Assembly (NCBI GenBank): GCA_014529385.2
Contig: CM043955.1
Coordinates: forward strand, 138,497,108-138,561,107
Length of the DNA stretch: 64,000 nucleotides
DNA from: Adiantum capillus-veneris
Lineage: Eukaryota; Streptophyta; Polypodiopsida; Polypodiales; Pteridaceae
Direction of reading: 5' to 3'
The notes under the pieces are model-generated. The model was not told the DNA's origin and made no database searches. It saw only the letters and a program-made list of their open reading frames with translations. The translations under genes and the position numbers were made by a program. Below, in pieces: positions 1-10,331 of the stretch (the stretch's first letter is position 1; the number at the start of each line of letters is the position of its first letter).

Positions 1-1947
1 AAAGCTCATGTATAGATGCCATCATTGATGACATGTTGTCTTATGATAACATCATTAAGTGCAATGTTTTCGAAGATCATAGCAGATAATCAAGGAGTTA
101 AAGAAGTCATATTCTGTGCCAATGCTTGCTACTGGCCATTGTCCACATTGGGAGGATGAGCATTCACTGTGTCTCGATGCATAGCGCCATGCAACTCTTG
201 TTAACACTAGGGAGACAACCAATATGTATAATAATCCTCCACATGTCTCTGAAAGACTACCAAAAGAATTAGGGACCACCACATCCTGCATAAGCTTGAA
301 ACAGGCTGTGTCGATAGGGACAATTTGGCACCCCTATCTTTTGTAATGCCGTCTAAAACATAATCAACATTTTCATTTTGGGTTTAAACTCATAGGGAAA
401 GATGCCAAACCTCTACTTCTTTTATAAATTAAAGTACACCATGATTGAAAAAACTTAGGCTCTGTCACACTCGGAAAGGTGGCCATACCTCTTTTTGAAA
501 GGTGGCAACCAAAGGCAGACACATTGGGTCATGTATGAAAAGACGTCCTCAATGCCACGTGGTAGGATGTTGTGTTTCATTCTGATGGAGCAAGAGTCAA
601 GTCCTATGAGCTTCGTTCCTATGTCAAGCTTTTTACAGTTGGCGTTTATAATGTAAAGATGGCTGTCTCACTTGTCTCCCTCTCTCACAAAGGCTTGCGA
701 CCACGTTCTACCTCTTTCATGGTGAATGGGCTCTTGCCATCTCAGCATGGCCTTGCACTACCCATCCCAGTGTGACAAGGATTTAGTCTTTACAAAAGAA
801 ACCCAATTAAAATAATCTTTACATGGAAACCAATCTTTAACCAACTGAAGCATGTCGTGTTGGACAGGATACTTTGGGACTCTTGAGGGAGCGCACAGGA
901 GGCCATTCGGAGACAAAACTATTATCTTCAAGTAAACACAATAAAAATAGAGAAAACTGATCTTTTGAACCCAATGAAAATTGTGAAAAGTAATCCTTTT
1001 AGCTATCTAAAACTAGCCGTGTCAACACGGAGAGTTTTGGACGACTGAGAGAGTAGCTTCTCAAACAAATTCGGGGCAAACCATCATCTACAAAATCAAA
1101 AAACGTCAATAAAAAAGGCATCCAATATATATCTATAGGTGTCTGAAAAACTCAATATAAGTAGGCGTCTAAGGCATGTGTCACACTGGGGCGGCCAAAT
1201 GCGTCCCATGTTGAAATGGCGCCCGTATATTGGCTAGGGCAAAAAGTAAAACATGGCCACGAGACCCTGTCAGAGGAACGGCCTTGCATGCCCACCCAAG
1301 TTTCTAATTGTGCGGCCATTTGACAAAAAGCGAGGCGCGAAAGCCCACACTCTGCACGTCAGCGTGAGAGCCGGTGGCTCTACCATGTGGCCAAAGCTCA
1401 TTTGTTCAAACTTTCGGACACTTTGGTAAGTAAAGCCAAGTGTGACATGAAAGTGACGGCCATGCTTGTGAAAGAAGGTGGGACGCCCGCCCCAGTGTGA
1501 CACGGGCCTAAAGGAAGCCATGTCGGCACGGAGACTTTGGGACTGCTGGAGTTTGGTTACTGGACAGAGGCCTTGCTCATCCGCACCTATCTGGTTTCGT
1601 GGAATTCCTAGCCATGGCAAAGCATCGCACAGTTTTGGTGCAGCTGTTGGAATTGTCCAAGTTGTTGAAGTTGCACTATCACGAAGTCGTTCGTACTTAT
1701 CGCACAACGTACTGCAGCAATTGAGCGTACTCCCATCGGGCGTCACAGGTACTACCGTAGCTTTGTCTTGTGGCTCTACAACTCTTGTGATGCCTCAAGG
1801 TGGCTACTGCAAGTTTTGTGAAGGAACGTGATCCAGCAAAGCAGATGGCGCAAGACACTCAATGAGTGCATGTGGTGCAAGGTGTGTGATTCTTCATGGA
1901 ACACTTGCCATGAAAGCTACCTCACTCCCCAGTGGACCTGAAAGCTT

Positions 1948-1950
<3 letters not shown>

Positions 1951-1983
<33 letters not shown>
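1951..1983. repeat. (CT)n microsatellite
   Basis: About 33 bases of perfect CT dinucleotide repeat. It creates the Arg/Glu-rich end of a spurious minus-strand open frame. Confidence 0.95.
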
Positions 1984-1985
<2 letters not shown>

Positions 1986-3831
1986 GCACACACGCATGCA
2001 TTCAATGAAAAAATATATCTAAAGCAGTCCGCGTCGGCGCGGACTCTTTCAGATAGGTTATTATAATTGTGTGTGAGATACATCAAGGAGCTCCAGTCAT
2101 TTTGAAAAACTAAAAAAAAATCTTTTTTAGTGGGATATTGGAATTTCTCTAATTGCTTGATCACTGACACACTAGTCTTTGGGCAGCAGGCGAGCCCAAG
2201 CACTCTTGTCTAGTTTACATTCCCCACGGACGAGCTCAAAGGTGGAAAATGTGTTAAAAAATAATAGAGAGAGCATTAGCAATGATGGAACCTACCTTAA
2301 CCATCCCACGGCCTCTTGAAACAAAATAGCATGGAGTTGAACTGCTACTAACAGGGAAAGAGTGATAACATTGTGTAATTTGTTGAGGTGTACCATGATA
2401 CATCTCACTCAAGATTGCCCAAAACATTCTAATAAGCCAAGGAAGACAACAATGAACATGATAAAAATTCTAGCTGGTTCAAGTGGGTCAGGTGTTGAGA
2501 GAATTGCTCTTGTAAATGTGGTAACAAGATCCAAGGCTTAAGAAGCCATCAACAAAAAGAGTGATGAAGAGAGACCAACCGCATTAAACCCAACAAAAAT
2601 GAATTCCAAAGCCTTTAGGAACCAACGTAAATCTTAGAAGGCCAAGAGAAAAATATTGAAAGTGAAAGAAGAGCGTAAACAAGAAACTATGGCAGTAGAG
2701 CTTTCTTGAGCTCGATAGCTTGAAACAACACAAGGAAAAGGAAGCTTCAATAGTGGAGCCAAAAAAACCTATAAAATCAATTGAGGAGGATGAATGTTGG
2801 TAGAAAGCGTATTTGAGCCACTAGATGCTTTATTGCAAGCATAAGAGGTAAGACTTAAGACCAAATAGACACTAGAGCAAAGATGTATGACATATGCTGC
2901 CCGTCTCCTGACGAGTTCAAAATCTGACTTCTCTTTTTTTCGACCAACCACTCTTTGCAGTGGTGGGCGTGCTCACATAGCTCAACTACTTGGCGCGATC
3001 ATCTGAACCCAACTTTGTTTTCAAAGAACTAAAAAAAAAGTTTGAAATAGTCTGCACTGGTGCAACCTAATTCATGCATTTTTAATTGAGTTTTTGAAAA
3101 CAAAGACTATCAGAATTTCTCCATATTGTCCACGTCCTTGAGCAACTTGGTAGGCGCACGCATGTTATTACCACTCCACCCTCAACCCACGCTATGCCTT
3201 ACATGCCCACCTATAGCTTTTCTCTCCTCTATTTGAATCTACTCGTGCTAGCCTTGCGCTGGGGGGGGCACCCCAAAGGAATCAACCAACACTCACACCT
3301 CTTTCAAAATGCTCACAAGGGTCTCTAACTTAAGGGGTTTCCAATGAATTTGTGCAACTCAGTCTCAATACACGAAAAGGATCTTAGTCATCGCATTAAA
3401 AGATTGCAAGAACGGTTCATCTGTCTGCACTCAAATCAACAGCTACATAAGCACTTGAATTGGCAACAAGAAAAGTTCTTAGAGGCAACCATGTGTAGCT
3501 ATTCTAAGAGGATCTGAATGGCAACAACCAAAAGTCTCGTCGATCGGCACTTGATGGCAATTCAATGGCTTTGAATTTCCTTGTTGTCTTGCAACACCAC
3601 CCCAACACAATTGGATGCCAATGTTAGTGTCAACAAGCTTTTGAGACACGAGAAAGGGTAGCTATCCTATAAAGATGTCCCCAGGCATACTGCAATACCA
3701 TAAGGATTTAAATTATGTCCCAAGGCTAACTACAATACCAGCTTCAAAAGAATTATGCCCCTTGCCTATCCTATGGGTCTACTTGATTCAAGCGATGATA
3801 GTTTGATGGCGCTATTTCCATTATCACTAGC

Positions 3832-3836
3832 ATTGA
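3832..3836. repeat. Copia target-site duplication (left)
   Basis: ATTGA directly before the 3' LTR; the partner is ATTGA at 13956-13960. Five base pairs is the usual duplication for LTR retrotransposons. Confidence 0.9.
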
Positions 3837-4028
3837 TGAAGGAGTACGAGCGGAAGTGCGACGCGAGAGAGAGTGCGAGAAGAAGAGCACGACGATATGG
3901 TGAACTCGCTCTACTGTAATGTGTAGAGCATAGTGAGTTCTTATTAGGTTTTTACAAAAGAATATGTGTACATATCTGGCGGTCCGCCCACTTACCTGGG
4001 CGACCACATTGGGCTTTATACCCCAACA
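3837..4028 (-). repeat. 3' LTR of the Copia element
   Basis: 192-bp LTR, on the plus strand beginning TGAAGGAG and ending CCCCAACA. It is the partner of 13764-13955 with 4 differences counted by eye. In minus-strand sense it starts TGTTGGGGTATAAAG. The other copy has a G-to-T change at its terminal TG, which hides the true LTR end unless the target duplication is used to place it. Confidence 0.95.
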
Positions 4029-4041
4029 ACCTCCCACTTAA
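4029..4041 (-). promoter_or_regulatory. Polypurine tract of the Copia element
   Basis: On the minus strand the sequence directly before the 3' LTR is purine-rich (AAGTGGGAGGT). This is the expected place and composition for the plus-strand primer of reverse transcription. Confidence 0.75.
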
Positions 4042-4128
4042 AGTCCAATCTGGTACTTTAAGTGTGAGAGAAGCTACTATACAAGCTAATATACAAGAGA
4101 TGTAGAGAAGTGATGTACTACCCTACAC

Positions 4129-4744
4129 CTAACTGCTTGCGAAAATGCGCAAAGCTCTCTGAGGGAAGTCCTTTTGTAAGTAGATCAGCAGGATTTTCTG
4201 TGGTGTGAACTTTGACAAGCTGAAGTTGCTTATCCTCGAGCATTTCCTGATGAAATGATACTTCACATCCACATGCTTTGTCTTTGAGTGATAAACTGGA
4301 TTGCGAGCCAATTGTATAGCACTTTGACTATCACAATATAACACAGGCATCTCTTCTTTGATTCCCAAATCTGTTACAAATCGATTAAGCCAAATTGATT
4401 CTTTGCATGCCTCTGATGCTGCAACATATTTAGCCTCTATAGTAGACTGAGTAACACAATCTTGTAATCTAGAACGCCATGATACTGCTCCACCAGCCAA
4501 TGTAAAGACATACCCTGACGTAGACCTTCGGTTGTCTAAGTCACCTGCATAATCTGAGTCTGTAAAACCCTTTACACTTAGCTCCTGACTCCCATAGCAT
4601 ATACGCATACTCTTTGTAGCTTTCAGGTATCTCAATATTCCTTTCACTGACTCCCAATGTTTCTTGCCTGGGTTTGACATGTATCGACTTACTACTCCCA
4701 CTGCAAATGCAATGTCTGGGCGAGTAGTAAACATTGCATACATC
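4129..4744 (-). pseudogene. Copia RNase H and C-terminal RT segment
   Basis: C-terminal part of the Copia polyprotein, separated from the rest by the insertion at 4750-9351. The frame opens with the end of the RT connection region (TTRPDIAFAVG) and runs through RNase H with its acidic signatures: TDSDYAGD, the glutamate in TIEAKY and the aspartate in CDSQSAIQLA. RNase H removes the RNA strand during cDNA synthesis. Near position 4240 one G is missing relative to the family pattern, so the final ~35 residues are read in a wrong frame. The segment cannot be expressed as part of the polyprotein because the insertion separates it from the RT. Confidence 0.9.
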
Positions 4745-4749
4745 AAACT

Positions 4750-4828
4750 TGTTATAGAAATGATATTTTATGATTTATTGTAGCTGACAGGTGGAAAAGA
4801 CTAGACCCATCTTGGCCTATGCAAATGT
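4750..4828 (+). repeat. Left terminal inverted repeat of the fold-back element
   Basis: 79-bp end, nearly identical to the reverse complement of 9273-9351; I count two differences, near positions 32 and 37 of the repeat. The direct match to 9194-9270 also continues beyond this point to about 4842. Confidence 0.9.
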
Positions 4829-5321
4829 ATTTGTATATCATGTACATTTTATTATTCAAGTGCTCTTTTATGAGCTATGGCCAATTATGACCGGCCGGCC
4901 AGTTTGTAACCAATTTGACCATTCAAGAAATCTATATAACAAATACGTGCAAGAGGGAAATGGTCACTCTTGCACGGGGGGAGATTGCACCCAGTGTTCG
5001 TGTATTTCTTCTCCCTCTCCCCTCTTCTCTCTCACTGTGCCGGCGTAGCACTCCGCTCTAGGAGGTGCGTCTGCACGTGCTCTCTCGCTCTATCTCGCAC
5101 TCTGTCTCTCTCTGTTCGTGTATCTCGCGATTATGCGGCTATGTGGTTGCCAGGTATGTCGATTAGTCTGTGGAGACTATCGATATTAGAGATGAGTCAT
5201 GCTTACCTTAAACTTAATTATTTATTGTTTGAAGTTATATGTAGGTGATTATCTTCAATTTTTTAAAGATTGTAAATGCACTTGGGTTGTTTAGTAAGTA
5301 TAATTTCTCATCATTCAATAC

Positions 5322-5486
5322 AAATCTTCTTCATGATTGTAAATTACCACATGATTAGTATAATTAAGGATCTAATTATGATTGTAAATCTTCTTCATGA
5401 TTGTAAATTACCACATGATTAGTATACAAATCTTCTTCATGATTGTAAATTACCACATGATTAGTATAATTAAGGATCTAATTATG
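5322..5486. repeat. Short AT-rich tandem array
   Basis: Three imperfect direct copies of a unit containing CTTCATGATTGTAAATTACC followed by ACATGATTAGTATA. Two of the copies are followed by an extra AATTAAGGATCTAATTATG segment. No function is apparent. Confidence 0.85.
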
Positions 5487-6557
5487 ATAAATTGGAGAAT
5501 AATAATCAATAATAGCGACTCTTGAGATTGCTCTTGTATATTAAGAAGAAAAAGATTTGCATGGTCGTAATTGCAATGATTAGGGAGATGTACAACACCT
5601 AAAAACATAAGCATAAGAAGGAGACGAGAATCTGAACCTCTTACAAATGCTATCCCAAACGACCTCAAACACTCCCTATGTGTATCGCTGTCTGGTCGAC
5701 CCCACTCTGTGAGAGCCACCTCTAAGATTTGTTTTTCTTTTAAATCTTTATTTCCCGTCGTCTCCATGAAGATGACATTCCCTTCCCCCCCTGCACGGAT
5801 CCGCCATGCTTCCAGTCCAGGCTTCACGACACACCCACGAGGGACCTATCCGCGACTGCATCTCCCTCCCTCGACTTTTGTGGGTTGCCGCCCTCCCCCC
5901 ATGCATGCTTCGCCTACTCACCGACTCTGGAGTGGAGTGTTGCTGACTGCAATTGACTGCGGCTGGTGGCAAGAGCCGATTTTCATCACGCACACACTAC
6001 AACCCCCTAACTTGGCCGGCATGCACTGGCAAACTGGACGTAGCTTGGCCACATACTGTGAGCCAACAACACACACACACGTGGGCTAACCTAATCGACT
6101 GCTAACCTCACTCGCAGGCCAACTCCCAACTAGACATCCTCAAATCTCCTACAGTCATGCAACTCACCAGCACACACCAACTGTGACATGCAGTTTCCTG
6201 CCTTCGCATGCCTTTGCTCCTCCGGATCAGACCTTTTATAAGCAGACACCTTGATATCAACTCGGACATTCACTGGCACATGCTTGCCTTTGGCTACATT
6301 GAATGGCTGCATGCGTAGTACCAAAGCCGTCACTCCAGGGCTGCATGCACCATCTTCCACTCCTCGTGAGGCTCTCACTGAACCCCAGCTCCAGCCCACA
6401 CATGCCTTGAGTAAACTTTGCGGCACAGTCTTGTTTTTTTTTACTGCTCACGACCACACGAGTTTATCTTTTTATTATTTTCCCACTCAATGGCCATGAA
6501 ACTCTACCTCTCTCTCTCTCGTCAACTGACAGCTACACACACACAAATGTAGTTGAA

Positions 6558-6560
<3 letters not shown>

Positions 6561-6602
<42 letters not shown>
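6561..6602. repeat. (CT)n microsatellite
   Basis: About 42 bases of perfect CT repeat inside the fold-back element. Confidence 0.95.
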
Positions 6603-6604
<2 letters not shown>

Positions 6605-9194
6605 ACCTGCAGCGGCAGACACTCACAAACCCCTATAGCAGCAGACATTGCCAAAAACTCTTGAGCGGCAAACCTTGGCGAAGCTCTTCAGCGATCGACG
6701 CAATACTTTCTCAGGCCTGAGTAGGTCCTTGTATCCATGGCCATCAAGATTTTGCTACATCTGCTGCCACCTTTGCTCAATGACCTCATCAATCTCCCGA
6801 TGGAGCTCCTCCCCATCTCACCTCAATTCGTTGAAGGTGGCCGTGCGGCACTGCCACCAAGTGTCTGCCCGCTCTACATGAGGAATCATCATGCTTCGTA
6901 ATCAACGCTGCAGCTTCCTTCACTCTTCGGGGGTGCTTCCAACGAGATGAGTAACTCTTGTAATAAGGAGGACTGAGTTGTCGACATATTGGATTCCCCC
7001 AGCACGCTTTAACTGGCATAAATTTCTACTAAGGTGGTTACTCGACCTCATTAGTCATCGCAACATTTTTTTGTCATGATATTTTCTAATATTTTGGGTG
7101 TGTCATAGACACATCTATCTTTGCTAAAAAAGGTCACCTGATTGGCATCTCATGTTTAAATCGGGAAGTCTTCTTTGTATCCAAGTTGACTCGTCGATAC
7201 AGGCATTGGACTTCCTTATCATTTTGTTGTCATGCTCTTCTTTATGTTGCGCCTGCACTTGCCTTGCGGCATCCAAACCTGAGAAATCATAATACTGAGA
7301 ATCGTGTGATTTCAAGGAGCAGTCACAATGTCTTGTATACCCTCTGTACTATGAACACTTTCTCTTGGTGCTAGTACAACATTGATAAAATCCCTGGTGG
7401 CAATTCATTTTTGTACACAAAATCGATGTGGCATTATCAACATGCACGCTCTTCTCAAATCCCTGCTCTTTGATGCCCCTATTTTTGATAAGCTAACAAT
7501 TTTTATTTTTATTTTTTGGGTTGTCTCCCACGAACTAGGAATCTCATGCAGAGTTTACCTTCACCCTTGCGATGCAGTAGTATTTGGTCTTCGTACTTAC
7601 CCTTAGTTACAATTGCCTATGGACGGGCCAGTGCTTCTCAAAAGGAGATTCCGCCCCTTTATGTCTTGACTTGGGTGTTCCACCAAGTTCAATCTATTGT
7701 TTCAGTTTAACTATGGTATTGTTCCTACTCTCTCTACCTTCCCCCTTCTAGTACGGCTACTTACAGAAGCAGACATCGGCGACGCTCTTCAACAACTTCT
7801 GCAATACTTTTTTCGATAATGGCCGCGGCCTAGCATCCTCCGGCATTAACGATGATGATGATGCTGATTTTGGCTTTTAGGTTTCATTTCACAATTTACT
7901 TCATTATATTTTCGTACCAAGACATTGTATTCGATCCATAAGAATTGTTTGCATTTGGTCCCATAGGAAGATGGTCAAGATTGGTTGTGTAGGGAGGTTC
8001 GCTTACACACACTTCTTTAAAATGGCTAGGTCGCTCCTCCCTCATACACTCACAATCCATGTTCTTTCTCTTGCCACGCATGCTAAAAATTCAAAACAGA
8101 GGACCACTTTGAATGATACTTTGCTGCATTTGTGGATACTACAAAAAAATGTATATATTAGTTGCACCACCAAATCACGGACTACTCATTAGTTGAATAA
8201 TATTTCATACTCGAATCAACGTGTCAACAATTTTCAATTGTTTGTAGTTTTCAATTGTTTACATCTGATGATACTCGTAAAATACAGGAATAAATATTAA
8301 TTTTTCACTCATGGGCATTTTGGTCTATAGTTAACGTTCCATTCTCCTGTCATATATAGCTCATGATAGTCGATGATGGTCTAACCATGAAGAATAATGG
8401 TAAAATTTCTATTAGATGCTAGTTACTTTTTAAGGGCACAACACATTATATGGTACATATGGTAGATAATCAATTTTCCTTTGATCTTGGACCTTTAACC
8501 TTAGCCTTCCTGGTGACATGGGCGCTAGAAGCCCAACATCTGATCCTAGTATGAGCCTTCTCCTAGTGCAAAATTTGGCTTTAAGGCACTTCATACGAAT
8601 CTACTTTCTATTATTTTACGTGGTAACCATAGTTAATAAGGGTGCTGCTACAAATTATTTCTCTTCGCTAAGAGGAATTCTCACAGTAACTAGTACCACA
8701 TGTCTTTCATACATTTTGGGTAGGTAGGATTACTGATGCATAAGCTTTTAAAAATGAGACCACTATTCTACGCTTGGACTAGCTTAACTTGAAAAAAAAA
8801 AAATACTATTCTAACTGGAACCACCTGTCGTAACTGGAGACTTCTAGGAATTACTTTTGCGTCGATATTTATTTGTTGGACCAATACTATCTGTCCTTTG
8901 GTCTTTACATGATATACAAGATGTACCCTCGCGATATTATGACTAAACACTAGCCAATGCCTTTTTCACAATAAATAAAATAAAATAAAATAAGAATAAA
9001 GAGAACTGCTTTGTTTATTCCAACAAAACAATCGACAACATATCAATTTCATTTCACTTTCTAATTGATCCAAGGCAAATCATAGTAGATGTTTGTAAGT
9101 AATTAGTAAGTAATAGTAGATGTCTGTAAGTAATCAGTATAATTTTGACTCTTACATTGAGCTACACACTCAAATCGAATCTGGTTCGTACATT

Positions 9195-9335
9195 TTTTAT
9201 GATTTATTGCAGCTGACAGGTGGAAAAGACTAGACCCATCTTGGCCTATGCAAATGTATTTGTATATCATGGACATTTGCATAGGCCAAGATGGGTCTAG
9301 TCTTTTCCACCTGTTAGCTGCAATAAATCATAAAA
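9195..9335. repeat. Long hairpin at the right end of the fold-back element
   Basis: Arms of about 62 bases around a ~15-base spacer (9257-9271). The left arm is a direct copy of the element's left end and the right arm is part of the right inverted repeat. Such a palindrome would extrude or fold back on itself and may be hard to clone and assemble. Confidence 0.85.
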
Positions 9336-9351
9336 TATCATTTCTATAACA
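9273..9351 (-). repeat. Right terminal inverted repeat of the fold-back element
   Basis: 79-bp inverted partner of 4750-4828, ending CTATAACA and followed directly by the AAACT duplication. Confidence 0.9.
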
Positions 9352-9356
9352 AAACT

Positions 9357-10331
9357 ACCCACTGCAGACGCATATGGAATCTTATCCATTTCAGCATGTT
9401 CTTCCTCAGACACAGAACAATCTTGTTTGCTAAGTTTCACATATGGTGGCAATGGAACACTCAGTGCCTTTCCCTTCTCCATATTGAAACGTTGCAAAAC
9501 CTTGTCAATATACTCTGTTTGAGATAACCAAATCAACTTCTTTGATCTGTCTCTCTCAATTCGCATACCAAGTATATGACTTGCCTCACCCATGTCTTTC
9601 ATGTCAAACGATTTTGCCATCTTTGACTTCAAAGCTGAAATTTCTTCCAAGTGCTTGCCAGCAATCAACATGTCATCCACATACAAAATAAGGATCAGCC
9701 AACTACCATCCTTAGCCTTCTTTGTATATAGACAGTGATCGAACTCACTACGTTTGTAGCCTTGAGAAAGCATAAACTTGTGGAATTTATGGTACCATGC
9801 CCTCGGTGATTGTTTTAAGCCATAAAGACTCTTTAACAACTGGCATATCCAATCTTCCTTGCCTTTCTCAACAAACCCTTCTGGCTGCTGCATGTAAATT
9901 TCCACATCTAAATCACCATGCAAGAACGTTGTCTTGACATCCATTTGGTGCAACACCAAATCTAATATGGCAATCAATGCAAGAAAGCATCTCAATGTAG
10001 TCATCTTGACCACCGGAGAGAAGAATTCATCAAAGTCAATGCCTTGTTCTTGCTTAAAGCCCTTGGCAACAAGCCTTGCTTTGTACTTTGGCTGACTATC
10101 ATGAGCGGTGATCTTATACCTGTAAACCCATTTACAAGGTAGAGCCTTTTTGCCCTGTGGTAATTTAACTAGCTTCCATGTCTTGTTTTTATGCAGAGCT
10201 GTCATCTCTGACTGCATGGCCAATTGCCAATTCTCGAAGTCCTTCATTTGCACTGCTTCCTTGTAACATGAAGGCTCATTGAAATCAGTCAACATGACAT
10301 AGTTCATAGATGGAAAAAACCTATCAGGAGG
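9357..10331 (-). pseudogene. Copia reverse transcriptase segment
   Basis: Continues in the same frame as the gag-integrase frame but after a TGA at 10332-10334. Copia RT motifs are clear: WQLAMQSEMTALHKN at the start of the RT domain, LPCKWVYRYK, FSPVVKMTTLR, LYGLKQSPRAWY and the catalytic YVDDMLIAG. The enzyme would copy the element RNA into cDNA. The frame runs into the fold-back element after YASAVGS, so the RT is cut from its RNase H. Apart from the upstream stop I see no frameshift within this part, which fits a young element. Confidence 0.93.

Larger units (their letters stand above)
1..3836. other. Stretch without a recognisable gene
   Basis: I see no supportable gene here. Short open frames exist on both strands but none has a recognisable motif, repeat structure or splice pattern. 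The stretch holds one CT microsatellite (1951-1983) and several short dispersed copies of an AGTGTGACA-like word between about 765 and 1510, whose meaning I cannot tell. The last bases before 3837 are the host target site of the Copia element that follows. Confidence 0.5.
4829..9194. other. Interior of the fold-back element, no gene recognised
   Basis: Short open frames only. 4960-5160 has the look of a promoter or leader (C/T-rich with ATATAA upstream). 5322-5486 holds a short tandem array and 6561-6602 a CT microsatellite. A loosely repeated motif around GGCGA(A/C)GCTCTTCA with a downstream CAATACTTT occurs near 6675 and again near 7775. I find no protein family signature on either strand. 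Confidence 0.5.
4750..9351. mobile_element. 4.6-kb fold-back element nested in the Copia element
   Basis: Both ends share a 79-bp terminal inverted repeat (4750-4828 and 9273-9351) starting TGTTATAGAAATG. The flanks carry the direct duplication AAACT (4745-4749 and 9352-9356), which corresponds to a single AAACT in the Copia RT reading frame. This proves insertion into that frame. The right end carries an additional direct copy of the left end (about 9194-9270) just before the inverted repeat, so 9195-9335 is a near-perfect hairpin. The TG...CA ends with a 5-bp duplication resemble an LTR element, but the ends are inverted rather than direct. I recognise no transposase or polyprotein inside, so it is non-autonomous and its superfamily is open. 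Confidence 0.85.

Noticed and set aside
1-3836. Dispersed AGTGTGACA words as binding sites or repeat ends
   Set aside because: Too short and irregular to support any structure.
5322-5486. CRISPR-like spaced direct repeats
   Set aside because: Short AT-rich tandem units with no unique spacers, in plant DNA; an ordinary tandem repeat.
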